Shown here: piece after piece, positions 35,907-45,565 of the stretch
How the letters are laid out: every line of letters begins with the position of its first letter
Position numbering within the stretch: position 1 is the stretch's first letter
Assembly (NCBI GenBank): GCA_929200535.1
Contig: CAKMZV010000013.1
Coordinates: 1-54,634 of the forward strand
Source of the DNA: an uncultured Gammaproteobacteria bacterium
GTDB taxonomy: Bacteria; Pseudomonadota; Gammaproteobacteria; CAKMZV01
Direction of reading: 5' to 3'
Length of the DNA: 54,634 nucleotides
Made by a program: the position numbers and the translations under genes
The notes under the pieces: model-generated
What the model was told of the DNA's origin: nothing
What the model saw: the letters and a program-made list of their open reading frames with translations, nothing else
Databases searched by the model: none

Positions 35907-37319
35907 ATGGATCAAAATTCTTGGAAGCAGTGCATGCACTTATTAGAGGAAAAAATTTCTTCAAATGATTACAAAAGATGGGCAAATCTATTGACTTTTT
36001 ATTCGACAGAAGAACATTCATTCGTGATTGCTCCAAATGAACATTTTGTTCAACTATTAAACAGTAAATCAATATGGCAAGAAATTGAAAAAATTTGTGA
36101 TGATAAAAATTTTGAAATGCCAGAATTAATTACTAAAGGAAGTCAAAAATACAAAACATTAAATATTGCCTCGGCTATCATAAATCCTGAAAAACCAGCA
36201 AGTGTCAAATATAAACTTCCCGAAAAAGCAGATGACTTAATCAATAAAGTCACTCAAAAACTTAACCCTAAAAAGAGGCAGCCGAGCTGTCGCCACGAAC
36301 ACTATACTTTTGAGAATTTTTTTGAAGGTAAAAGCAATCAACTTGCCTTGCAAGTTTCAAAAAATCTATGTGAGCAAGGAGATGGACAAGATGCGATGCT
36401 CTACAATCCACTCTTTATTTATGGTCAATCAGGAGATGGTAAAACGCATTTACTGCATGCCATAAAAAATAAAATCATTGCTATGGATGATGGCAGAAAA
36501 GTGTATTATCAGCAGGCAAGTGAATTTGTTTCTCGTTTGGTGTTATCCATTCGCAATAACAAGATGAGCGACTTTAAAGAATTTTATCGTCAATATGATG
36601 TGCTTCTCATCGATGACGTGGAATTTTTTGTTTCTAAAAGTTCAAGCTTGGAAGAATTCTTTCAGTTAATGAGTTTCTTTATTGAAAATAATAGGCAAAT
36701 TGTTCTTACCAGTGATCGTCCCTCACATGAAATTGATATGCCAGATCGCATTCGTTCTCGTTTGGCTTCAGGATTATCGGCATACATTTCTCATCCTGGA
36801 TTTGAATTAAGAGTTAATATTTTGTACACAATGGCACGTAAAGTAGGTCTTAATCTCTCTCAAGATCTCATTTATGTCATTGCTTCTAAAGCTAAAGTAA
36901 GTATTCGCGAGTTGCATGGCATTATTAAAATGATTAAGGCAAATATAGATCTTAATGGATATAGGCAGGAAATAACATTAAAAGATATGGATGATATTTT
37001 AATGCCTACATTGAGACGTATGAACGTAATGGTAACTCCAAAACAGGTGATAGATACCATTACCGAATACTACGCTTTACGTACAGGAGAGCTTGTTTCA
37101 AAAGTTCGTCGTCGTCCGATTGTAGAAGCAAGACATATAGCAATGTATATTATGAGAGAAAACACAACATTAAGTCTTGATGAGATTGGAAAATGTTTTT
37201 CTCGCGATCATTCTAGTGTAATACACGCCATTAGAAAAATTAAAAAAGAAGTCAAAACAAATTCTATTTTGGCAAAAAATTTAGAAAATTTATCAATGAA
37301 ATTGTTGAATAATAACTAA
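35907..37319 (+). CDS. dnaA: Chromosomal replication initiator DnaA, divergent
   Basis: 470 aa with all four DnaA domains. Domain III: YTFENFFEGKSNQLA, Walker A GQSGDGKTHLLHAI (usual form GGxGLGKTHLLHA), Walker B LLIDDVEFF, sensor LTSDRPSHEIDMPDRIRSRLASGL. Domain IV helix-turn-helix: EARHIAMYIMRENTTLSLDEIG and CFSRDHSSVIHAIRKI, where E. coli has FGGRDHTTVLHACRKI. Thus one residue is missing before RDH and Thr is Ser in the DNA-contact loop. It initiates replication at oriC. dnaN and recF follow in standard order. Confidence 0.92.
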   Translation: MDQNSWKQCMHLLEEKISSNDYKRWANLLTFYSTEEHSFVIAPNEHFVQLLNSKSIWQEIEKICDDKNFEMPELITKGSQKYKTLNIASAIINPEKPASVKYKLPEKADDLINKVTQKLNPKKRQPSCRHEHYTFENFFEGKSNQLALQVSKNLCEQGDGQDAMLYNPLFIYGQSGDGKTHLLHAIKNKIIAMDDGRKVYYQQASEFVSRLVLSIRNNKMSDFKEFYRQYDVLLIDDVEFFVSKSSSLEEFFQLMSFFIENNRQIVLTSDRPSHEIDMPDRIRSRLASGLSAYISHPGFELRVNILYTMARKVGLNLSQDLIYVIASKAKVSIRELHGIIKMIKANIDLNGYRQEITLKDMDDILMPTLRRMNVMVTPKQVIDTITEYYALRTGELVSKVRRRPIVEARHIAMYIMRENTTLSLDEIGKCFSRDHSSVIHAIRKIKKEVKTNSILAKNLENLSMKLLNNN

Positions 37320-37447
37320 TAGGTTATTATCTTTGTGAGATACAGAAGAAAAAATTAGGTGCTACTATTTTAAAGTAAGTTTTTAAAGTGGGGGTTAAAT
37401 ATGATACAGTATTTACACTTCCTTTAGAATTCTGTTTTTTCTTGTGC

Positions 37448-37453
37448 TATACT
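37448..37453 (+). promoter_or_regulatory. Candidate extended -10 promoter element of dnaN
   Basis: TATACT preceded by TGC (an extended -10) lies 83 bp before the dnaN ATG in the 216-bp dnaA-dnaN gap. The long gap suggests that dnaN has its own promoter. AAAGGAA serves as ribosome binding site. Confidence 0.35.
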
Positions 37454-37535
37454 TTTATACAAAGCCTCTAATTTTTATAGAATGGTTTTTCATTAATGTG
37501 TTTTATTTAAATAAAAAAAATAAAGGAAATAAAAA

Positions 37536-38663
37536 ATGAAGTGGGTTGTTGAAAGAGACAATATGGTAGAAGTTTTGCAAGACTTAGTCACTGTTATTGA
37601 AAAAAGTAGTGTCATTCCGATTACTTCACACGTGAAACTAACGATTAAAGGCAATGTGATTTCAATGGTAACTACGGATACTAAGCTACAAATCAAAGCA
37701 AGTATTAATTTAGCTTCAGATCAAAATATAGATGAAGCCATTCATACGACTGTATCAGCACAGAAACTTTTAGATACTTGTCGAGTTGCTCAGGATAAAG
37801 AAATTGTTTTTAATCTTGAAGAAAACAAATTGGTCATATCTTTTAAACAAGGAAGTTTTTCTTTATTAACACAACAAGCAGTTGACTTTCCTGAAATTGA
37901 AGACCCCGAAATTTCAAGCACTTTATCATTACCTCAAAAAGTTTGGTTAGATTTGATTAAATCCTCTATTTTTGCCGTTTCTGAGAGTGATCATAGAGAG
38001 GCACTTTGTGGATTATTGTTAGAAGTAGAAGGCTCCACTGTTCGCTTTGTTGGAACTAATGGACATCGTTTGGCAATAGCTCAAACACAAAGCGATCAAG
38101 CCTTAGAAGGTGACTTTAAAAAAGCAATTTTGCCCAAAAAATCTGTGCAAGAAATGCAACGTCTTTTTAGTGATAGTGATGAACCTCTTTCACTATCATT
38201 TCAAGGAGATACTCATGTTTTCTTTAAACTAACTAATAATAATATCACTTTTACCAGTAATTTGATTGAAGGTGATTATCCTACCTATCAGGCAGTTATT
38301 CCTACCAATAATCCTAATACCTTAAAAGTCAATAAAGAAGCGTTGAATCAAGCTATTACAAATGCGGTTATTATTCAAAAAACACCACCACGAACCGTTG
38401 AATTTATGATTCAAGATGACTCAATTACCGTTTCTTCAAATACCTATGAAGGAGAAAATAGTCGAATGTTGGTTAATGCAAGCTTTGATGGCAAAGAAAA
38501 TATCGAAATGAGCTTCAATGAAGAGTATATTCATGCAGCACTAAAATCTTTTGAACAAGAGATGGTGGATATTAAAATTGGCTCTTCTAATGGCAGTATT
38601 TTAATTGATGAGGAAGGAGAGACTATCAATAGACAAAGCGTTATTATGCCTCTTAACAATTAA
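37536..38663 (+). CDS. dnaN: DNA polymerase III beta sliding clamp
   Basis: 375 aa, three clamp domains. Recognisable parts are MKWVVERDNMVEVLQDLVTVIEK at the N-terminus, FVGTNGHRLAIAQT, LIEGDYPTYQAVIPTNNP and a C-terminal NRQSVIMPLNN (family end MPMRL). It encircles DNA as a dimer and tethers polymerase III. Positioned between dnaA and recF as in most bacteria. Confidence 0.96.
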   Translation: MKWVVERDNMVEVLQDLVTVIEKSSVIPITSHVKLTIKGNVISMVTTDTKLQIKASINLASDQNIDEAIHTTVSAQKLLDTCRVAQDKEIVFNLEENKLVISFKQGSFSLLTQQAVDFPEIEDPEISSTLSLPQKVWLDLIKSSIFAVSESDHREALCGLLLEVEGSTVRFVGTNGHRLAIAQTQSDQALEGDFKKAILPKKSVQEMQRLFSDSDEPLSLSFQGDTHVFFKLTNNNITFTSNLIEGDYPTYQAVIPTNNPNTLKVNKEALNQAITNAVIIQKTPPRTVEFMIQDDSITVSSNTYEGENSRMLVNASFDGKENIEMSFNEEYIHAALKSFEQEMVDIKIGSSNGSILIDEEGETINRQSVIMPLNN

Positions 38664-38696
38664 TTTTTTTATTCGTCTAAAAACTCTTTATGCTCA

Positions 38697-39839
38697 ATGG
38701 CAAACATAGAGCATTTAAACTTAGCAAATTTCAGGCTATTTAAGCACTTTTCTTTGGAACCAAGCCCAAATATAAATCTTATATCGGGCATCAATGCGAG
38801 CGGAAAAACTTCCATTTTAGAATCTATTTGGTACCTTGCAACAGGCACCTCTTTTTGTACTAAAAATTTAGATGATCTTTTCCATCGTACTTCTGATAGT
38901 GGTTCTATTTTTTCTGAAAACCCTATTCATTTATTGAATATACAGGCAAAAATCTCTCAGGAAAACGATTCCTTAGCAACTCCTACCACCTATAGTATTC
39001 AGCGAAAAGATGGGAAAAATCAATTTTTTATTGCTGATAAAATTCAAAAAAATGCAATCAAGCATGCTGAGAAATTAGCAACAGTGCTTGTTACGCCAGA
39101 AAATTTATTAATGATAGGCGGTGCTCCATCTCTAAGAAGAAAACGACTTAATTGGGGATGTTTTTATATTTTTCCGCTGTATCATAAAATTCTTTCCCGT
39201 TATGAGCGTGCTCTCAAGCAACGAAATAAAGCCCTTAAAAGACAATACGCCAATCAGGAAATCCAACAATGGGATAGTATTTTAGCACGTGAAGCAAGAT
39301 ATATTAGCGAGTGTCGGGAGAGCTATCTTGAACTATTAGAACCTCATTTCAAACACGCTTTAGAGTGCACCGTTCATAGTCTTGATAGCAAGGCAATTTC
39401 TATGAAGTATGACAACACAATCAATACCTCACCAGCGACTGAACTTTCAGAACAATTTTGGCTACATTCGTATGAAAAAAGCTTACAGCGAGACCGCCGT
39501 GATGGATATACAAACTATGGTCCTCATCGAGGTGATATGCATATAAAACTTCAAGATAGAATGGTGGATAATTGGCTTTCACGTGGGCAATGGAAAATTC
39601 TATCCAGTGTGCTATTGCTTTCTCAAGCAATGCTGTTAAAACAAAAATCAAATCTTCAACCAATCGTTTTAATCGATGATTTTTCTTCAGAATTAGATGC
39701 TAAACACCAAGACAATTTTATTCGTTATATTCATGACCACATCGGAGGTCAAACGTTTATTTCTGCAGTTTCTACAGACAGATTAAAAAAAGAGATTAAG
39801 CACTATAATATCAAATGCTTTGAGTTAATGGATCGGTAA
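38697..39839 (+). CDS. recF: DNA replication and repair protein RecF
   Basis: 380 aa. SMC-like ATPase: IEHLNLANFRLFKHFSLEPSPNIN, Walker A GINASGKTSILESIW, signature region LSRGQWKILSSVLLLSQA and Walker B PIVLIDDFSSELD. It loads RecA at gaps with RecO and RecR. It lies 33 bp after dnaN; the stop is within 10 bp of the recB start, so recF and recB are probably cotranscribed. Confidence 0.93.
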   Translation: MANIEHLNLANFRLFKHFSLEPSPNINLISGINASGKTSILESIWYLATGTSFCTKNLDDLFHRTSDSGSIFSENPIHLLNIQAKISQENDSLATPTTYSIQRKDGKNQFFIADKIQKNAIKHAEKLATVLVTPENLLMIGGAPSLRRKRLNWGCFYIFPLYHKILSRYERALKQRNKALKRQYANQEIQQWDSILAREARYISECRESYLELLEPHFKHALECTVHSLDSKAISMKYDNTINTSPATELSEQFWLHSYEKSLQRDRRDGYTNYGPHRGDMHIKLQDRMVDNWLSRGQWKILSSVLLLSQAMLLKQKSNLQPIVLIDDFSSELDAKHQDNFIRYIHDHIGGQTFISAVSTDRLKKEIKHYNIKCFELMDR

Positions 39840-39848
39840 ATTTTGACT

Positions 39849-42800
39849 ATGGATATATCGATAAACAAAGGTATCAATGTTATTGAGGCAAGTGCAGGCA
39901 CGGGCAAAACCTTTCAATTAAGTTTTCTTTTTATTCGCCTGCATTTACAAAAAAAGATCCCTTTGAAAAACCTTTGTGCCATTACTTTTACTAATTTAGC
40001 AACGGCTGAATTACGTGGAAGAATTCGACTTCTTTTCAAAGAAATCAGAGATTATCTGTATTATAAAAACATTGCGAATCCTACTGATGAAAAATTAGCT
40101 CCTAATATTAGAGAATGGTTAGATAAAACATTTGCTTCAAAAGAATATACACAGATTATCAAAGAGTGTGATTTAGCATTACTCTATATCCATCATGCAA
40201 AAATTTCTACCATCCATAGCTTTTTTCAAGAACTATTACAACGTTACTATCTACAAGCAGATATTGCTTCAAATTTTGAAGTAATCACTGAAAATTCTTA
40301 TTGGCAAGATTTAATGGCATTATGGGCAAGAGAGTTTTGGCTAAAACAAATACATAGCAACAAAGCCAGCTACAAAGAAATATTTCAAAAACTATTTCCT
40401 AACCCAGATGAACTACTTAAATTCCTTTCTCACAATAGTCTTGGTAGAGCAATCTCCACGGATATGCAAGACTTAAATTGGCAAGAAATATGGGAACTTT
40501 TATCCACCAAAAGAGCAAGAGGTAAACCGGCACAAGAGAAAAAGTGTTTACATTATTTCAAAAATCTATTTTTGCAAGTAGTCAATGCCAAAACCGATAG
40601 CTTAGTTCAAAATGGAAAACTAAGTTACAACCTAATTATTGAGAGAATGGTAACAGCCAGTAAAAATAGGGCTTTTTGTGAAAATGTTAATCAAGAAATA
40701 AAAGCGCTCTTAGTTGATGAATTTCAAGATACTGATTATTTGCAATGGAATGCTATCCAAAACCTATTTATTAAAAAGCAAACCAAGGAACAACAACCAT
40801 TTATTTATTTAATAGGCGATCCCAAGCAATCTATTTATCGTTTTCGTTCAGCTGATATTGAGTGCTACTTTTCTGCTGTTAAGGAGAGTGAGACAAAACA
40901 AAACCTATTGTTAAACTGGCGTAGTGACAAGCAACTTATCGATGCCTTAAATGCCATTTACTCACAAAGCCAACTAACACCTACACCATTTGAACATCCT
41001 GATTTAAATTATCAATTAGTCAATGTGCCAGAAAATAAAGGTGCAGAAGAGAGTAGCTTGCAATTTGTACAAGGCAATGAAGAGACATTACAAAAGAAGG
41101 CGATTGTCCTAAGAGCTAACGACTCTGAGAGAATGCGTAAGCCTGCTTGTGATGAGCAAATGGCAAAATGGGTCCTGCAAGATTGTTTACAATTATGCAC
41201 CTTAATACAACAAAAAAAAGCCCACCTAAAACAAACAAATTCTCAAGCACCTTTAGATTATTCCGATATTCTTATTCTCTGTAGAACCAATGCGGCTATT
41301 TTAAAAATAGCCTATCTGCTTGAAAACCATGATATTCCTACCTCTCGGGAGATAAAAGTCAAATTGTGGGAAACCAACGAAGCAGGGCGTGTTATTTCTC
41401 TTTTGCAAAACCTTAAAACTTATTCACAAGATAACAAGCCTTCTTCTTTGGAAGCAATCCTCTTTACCTTGGGTTATCCTGCCTTTTCTTGTGAAAAAAC
41501 CAAACAAACAACTATTGATAAAATTAAAAATATCATTGATGATTGGCAAAATTTCTCCTATTATCAAGGTCCCTTGTATTTATGGAAAAAAATTCTTGCC
41601 GAGCGATGCTATGGGACTTTCCATCTACCAAAAAATCAATTAAAAAAATACCTTGAACAAATTACTCAGTTATTTGAAAAATTGCAATCTTGGTGGGTAA
41701 CAGGAGAATTAAGCATAGACTCTTGGTTACATAAAATCCAAATGAGTAGCGAACCCAGTGAGCTAAAAAATACTCAAGAGGGAGGCATTCGTTTGATGAC
41801 AGTGCATCACGCTAAAGGTTCAGAGGCAGCAATTGTGATTTGCCCCGATCTTTGGAACATTGGTGGCGATAAAACGGATCATTTTACAGATTATTTAAGC
41901 TATACTCCTACTCGACAACATTATGTACTCACTGAAGAAGCAAATACAGAAGCAAAAAAAATTGAAAATCACCGCTTACTCTATGTTGCCCTAACCAGAG
42001 CAAAAAGCAAACTTTTACTCTACTGGCTTCCGTATCAACAAAGGAAGGGGGTAGTAAACACCTTCGAATCATTATTATTTCACACACAATATGAGGCTGA
42101 GAATAAAGAATTGAACGATGATAATGAAGCTAATAGTTTGCACGGTCTCTCTGAAATCCCTAATATGTGGCTATTAAGAGAAAATGAACATCTTCTCAAA
42201 ACTATTGACTTTTCTTATAAAAAAATTAAAGCAGAAAAAGAACATATAGAAAAAAAACTCCCTGAACATAAGCAATTAAAGGCATTTAACCAAACTCAAT
42301 ATGGTTTGTGGAGCTTTACTCGTTTTAATCAATACAACAATCATCAAGATGACCAACCTTTGGAATACGAAAAAGACGTTGAAGAACAGGGAGAAAAAAT
42401 TTCACATACTCAAACATTCTCCAATTTATTGAGCGGTACTCGTTTGGGTACTTTAGTGCATCAATTAATTCAAACTATTTTGGAGAACCCACCAACTACT
42501 GAAGAACATTTATCGATATATATAAATGATGAAGTCAGCAAATTACTATCAAACACAAGGCTACCAAAACAAGAAAAAGCAAATGCTATTGAACTTATAT
42601 CTTCACTCAGCAAAGCAACCTTAAAAACCACCTTAGCCTCATCACAGCAAAGAAGTGAATATTACCCTTTATTCTCTCCTTTCTGGCATAAATTTTGCGA
42701 AATTCGTTTTGATATTCAGGTAACTCATTGGCAAATTGAAAAATTGAACCACATTAGTCAAAAATACCCAGAACTACCCTTACCATCATTAAACAAACTT

Positions 42801-43187
42801 AGCATTAAAAATACACTGTTTAATGGCTTTATCGATTTAGTTTTAGTGCCAATAGAATGTGGCAAAAACATTTGGATTGTGGATTTTAAAACTAATTTTT
42901 TGGGGGAGCATATAGAAGACTACTCTTATGAAAAAATGCACCAAGCAATGTTAGATCATCACTACGGATGGCAAGCGGTATTCTATGCTCTTGCTGTTTA
43001 TAAATGGTCAAAAGCGACCAGCAATAAAGAACAAATTCCCTCTGAAATTCGCATTGCTTATTTATTCAGCCGTGGTTTAAAACTGGCAACCGACGAACAG
43101 TCCTACTCTGATGCTGGAAATGTAGGGAAATACTTTCTTACTATTCCTGAATTAGCCTTAAACGAAATTGCCCAAATTTTACAATAA
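39849..43187 (+). CDS. recB: Exodeoxyribonuclease V beta subunit RecB
   Basis: 1112 aa from ATG 39849 (a TTG at 39843 is also possible). UvrD-type helicase: Walker A EASAGTGKTFQL, FTNLATAELRGRI, Walker B ALLVDEFQDTDYLQW, GDPKQSIYRFRSADI, RLMTVHHAKGSEAAIV and YVALTRAKSKLLLYW. The C-terminal RecB nuclease is complete: FNGFIDLVLV, IWIVDFKTN and HHYGWQAVFYALAVY. It is the 3'-5' helicase-nuclease of RecBCD. recC, its partner for Chi recognition, is not in the window. Confidence 0.93.
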   Translation: MDISINKGINVIEASAGTGKTFQLSFLFIRLHLQKKIPLKNLCAITFTNLATAELRGRIRLLFKEIRDYLYYKNIANPTDEKLAPNIREWLDKTFASKEYTQIIKECDLALLYIHHAKISTIHSFFQELLQRYYLQADIASNFEVITENSYWQDLMALWAREFWLKQIHSNKASYKEIFQKLFPNPDELLKFLSHNSLGRAISTDMQDLNWQEIWELLSTKRARGKPAQEKKCLHYFKNLFLQVVNAKTDSLVQNGKLSYNLIIERMVTASKNRAFCENVNQEIKALLVDEFQDTDYLQWNAIQNLFIKKQTKEQQPFIYLIGDPKQSIYRFRSADIECYFSAVKESETKQNLLLNWRSDKQLIDALNAIYSQSQLTPTPFEHPDLNYQLVNVPENKGAEESSLQFVQGNEETLQKKAIVLRANDSERMRKPACDEQMAKWVLQDCLQLCTLIQQKKAHLKQTNSQAPLDYSDILILCRTNAAILKIAYLLENHDIPTSREIKVKLWETNEAGRVISLLQNLKTYSQDNKPSSLEAILFTLGYPAFSCEKTKQTTIDKIKNIIDDWQNFSYYQGPLYLWKKILAERCYGTFHLPKNQLKKYLEQITQLFEKLQSWWVTGELSIDSWLHKIQMSSEPSELKNTQEGGIRLMTVHHAKGSEAAIVICPDLWNIGGDKTDHFTDYLSYTPTRQHYVLTEEANTEAKKIENHRLLYVALTRAKSKLLLYWLPYQQRKGVVNTFESLLFHTQYEAENKELNDDNEANSLHGLSEIPNMWLLRENEHLLKTIDFSYKKIKAEKEHIEKKLPEHKQLKAFNQTQYGLWSFTRFNQYNNHQDDQPLEYEKDVEEQGEKISHTQTFSNLLSGTRLGTLVHQLIQTILENPPTTEEHLSIYINDEVSKLLSNTRLPKQEKANAIELISSLSKATLKTTLASSQQRSEYYPLFSPFWHKFCEIRFDIQVTHWQIEKLNHISQKYPELPLPSLNKLSIKNTLFNGFIDLVLVPIECGKNIWIVDFKTNFLGEHIEDYSYEKMHQAMLDHHYGWQAVFYALAVYKWSKATSNKEQIPSEIRIAYLFSRGLKLATDEQSYSDAGNVGKYFLTIPELALNEIAQILQ

Positions 43188-43191
43188 TACA

Positions 43192-44799
43192 ATGATTTCC
43201 TCTGCTACCTCTTCCGCTATCACCCAAGATAATTATGGTGAAGCTCTTGCCAGAAAAATCAGCTGGGATATTCTCAAGCATTATCAGAAAACAAGTAACT
43301 TATCTATAAAAGAGCATACCTTAAACCAATTACAACTGATTTGTAGCCATACCATTACCGTAGCACTCAATGGAAAATCCAAGCTATCTGTGGATGAATT
43401 AGGAGTAACCCTCAACATCAGCTTAGAAGAATTAAAACAATACCTCAGCAAACCAATATTTACACAAATTAAAGAGGGAAATGACGAAGATGATGTAGAG
43501 AATAGTCCGTTTATTATCTATCAAGATAAAATCTATTTAAGGCGTTATTGGGAGGCAGAACAAACCATCATAAAGAAACTCAAAGAAATTGACTCTTACC
43601 ACGCCACTCACAATGGTTTTTTGCACACGCGAAATTTACAACAAATTCTTGCTCCTATAGAAAATTCATTCTCTACCCATCAAAAACAAATTTTGCACTA
43701 CCTTAGCAACCCAAAATCAGGCATAACTATCGTATCAGGCGGAGCAGGGACTGGAAAATCTTGGGCAAGTATGCGAATTTTCAAAACACTTTTAAAAACC
43801 CAACCTGATTCACTTTATGCAGTATGTGCATTTACAGGTAAATCAGTTTCTCGTTTATCAGAAGAATTAGAGGGTGAAGAGAATATCACCGTAACAACCA
43901 TTCATCAACTGTTAAGACTGCGTCCCCAAAGCAACCAACCCCAATACCATAATAATAATTTATTGGCATATGAATTTTTGCTAATTGACGAAGTTTCAAT
44001 GATTGATATGGAATTACTCGCCAAATTATTAATAGCCGTGAGGAAAGACTGTAAAGTGCTGTTAATTGGCGATCCTGGGCAACTTTTTCCGGTTGGTGTT
44101 GGTGGAGGTTTAGAGTTAATTCAACAAACCTTTGTAGATAAGCATATTTGCTTACAAACACAACATCGCTTCCAAGAAGATAGTAAAATTCACCATATTG
44201 CGAAATTGGCAAGAGAGGGACAATTTTTTGATAATGAACTACCTTCGCCTCACAATCTCAAAGCATCTATCGAACAGCAAAACGAATTGTTAGAGCAATG
44301 GATAGAAGACTATTTATTCCCCTGTTATCACCAAAAAGAATATCAAAAAATAGTTCAACAAATTGTATTAAGTCCTTGGCGTTACTCAGCAGATGGTATG
44401 CTAAAGTTAAATCAATTTATTCAAAAAAAGCTACACGAAAAAAAACTAATATCACAAGCTCAAGGTTGGTGCGAAGGCTTAGTTATTGTGATGCGTAAAA
44501 ATGATTATGTACAAAAAATTTATAATGGTGACAAAGCCTATTTACAAATGTTTGATGGCTGTTTATATGCTATTTTTGTTGAGCAAAAAAACAGGAAAAT
44601 ACCTCTTGAAACATTAGAAAATTTTGAAATAGCTTTTGCAATGACAATTCATCAAATTCAGGGTTCAGAAGCTGACAATGTATTTTTATGGTTAGGTACT
44701 ATCGATACCAAAGCTAAACAATGGATAGACAATAATCTACTCTACACCTCAATTACTCGGGCTAAAAAAACAATTCAAATCTGTGGCGATATAGTATGA
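43192..44799 (+). CDS. recD: Exodeoxyribonuclease V alpha subunit RecD
   Basis: 535 aa from ATG 43192, 4 bp after recB; an in-frame TTG at 43168 is rejected. Superfamily 1B helicase: Walker A SGGAGTGKSWASM, LLIDEVSMIDMELL, GDPGQLFPVGVGGGL, MTIHQIQGSEADNVFL and LLYTSITRAKKTIQICG. The N-terminal roughly 130 residues fit the RecB-contacting domain rather than a RecD2 extension. It is the fast 5'-3' motor of RecBCD. It ends 17 bp before a convergent gene. Confidence 0.92.
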   Translation: MISSATSSAITQDNYGEALARKISWDILKHYQKTSNLSIKEHTLNQLQLICSHTITVALNGKSKLSVDELGVTLNISLEELKQYLSKPIFTQIKEGNDEDDVENSPFIIYQDKIYLRRYWEAEQTIIKKLKEIDSYHATHNGFLHTRNLQQILAPIENSFSTHQKQILHYLSNPKSGITIVSGGAGTGKSWASMRIFKTLLKTQPDSLYAVCAFTGKSVSRLSEELEGEENITVTTIHQLLRLRPQSNQPQYHNNNLLAYEFLLIDEVSMIDMELLAKLLIAVRKDCKVLLIGDPGQLFPVGVGGGLELIQQTFVDKHICLQTQHRFQEDSKIHHIAKLAREGQFFDNELPSPHNLKASIEQQNELLEQWIEDYLFPCYHQKEYQKIVQQIVLSPWRYSADGMLKLNQFIQKKLHEKKLISQAQGWCEGLVIVMRKNDYVQKIYNGDKAYLQMFDGCLYAIFVEQKNRKIPLETLENFEIAFAMTIHQIQGSEADNVFLWLGTIDTKAKQWIDNNLLYTSITRAKKTIQICGDIV

Positions 44800-44816
44800 G
44801 ACTCTTCGCTTCAGCC

Positions 44817-45527
44817 TTAATTACTTGAGTTTTGATCTTTAGCTTGATTTTTTTCAATCCATTTTAGCAAAGTGCTACTCCCACAACCATAGCCTGCTGG
44901 TAATACACGATAATCTTTAGTCTGTATGCGTGGTGGATCTCCCCAATGGATAGGGAATGCTTTAACGTTAGAGGGATTACAGATTCTATTAATGGATTTT
45001 TTGCTTTGTAATAAAAGCTCAGAGATATTAACTCCATCGATAGGAGCATCATCGGCAATTCTCAGATCAATAATGTAGCTGGATTGTAACAAACCTTGTT
45101 TATCAAAAGAGACATAACGTTTCTCATATTTTTTAAGTTTACGTTGAAGTAGTGTTTTCGCTTGTTGGTAAAGTTCATCTAATGTTTTAATCGGTGCACC
45201 TTCTGTGGATTGTCCCAACCCACGTCCAACCTCTGTCCAATCAACATTAACGATTCTTGTACTGCTATTAGTAGTTTCAGATGGTACAGAAAATAAGCGA
45301 AATTGTCGCTCAACAACCTTATTATAATTAACGATAATTTCAGTTTCGTTCGTAACACCAGTCATACTTGACTGAGTGACTTTATAAGAGTAATTCCCTT
45401 GGATTTCTTGGCGAATTTCTTGCCACTTCATCAGACTTTCTTCTAATTGTTCAAGATGTTTATTCTCAGTAACAGAACAATTTGAAACAACCAATAGCAA
45501 AAAAATAAATCCTCCTATTTTTTGCAT
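44817..45527 (-). CDS. Uncharacterised exported protein, possible lipoprotein
   Basis: 236 aa from ATG 45527 (the frame extends to an ATG at 45548). Signal peptide GGFIFLLLVVSNC, with a cysteine that could be lipidated, although VSNC is a poor lipobox. The mature protein opens with a helix (LEQLEESLMKWQEIRQEIQGNY), then beta-rich segments including YSYKVTQSSMTGVTNETEIIV. The C-terminus has two cysteines (NRICNPS and AGYGCGSS). I do not recognise the family. It lies 38 bp downstream of the hydratase gene on the same strand. Confidence 0.6.
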   Translation of the reverse strand: MQKIGGFIFLLLVVSNCSVTENKHLEQLEESLMKWQEIRQEIQGNYSYKVTQSSMTGVTNETEIIVNYNKVVERQFRLFSVPSETTNSSTRIVNVDWTEVGRGLGQSTEGAPIKTLDELYQQAKTLLQRKLKKYEKRYVSFDKQGLLQSSYIIDLRIADDAPIDGVNISELLLQSKKSINRICNPSNVKAFPIHWGDPPRIQTKDYRVLPAGYGCGSSTLLKWIEKNQAKDQNSSN

Positions 45528-45565
45528 AAATTTTAAAGAAATTAACAAATAGCACTAAAAAGCAT

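Noticed and set aside
43168-43191. Upstream TTG start for recD
   Set aside because: It would overlap recB and gives an unlikely leader; ATG 43192 sits 4 bp after the recB stop.
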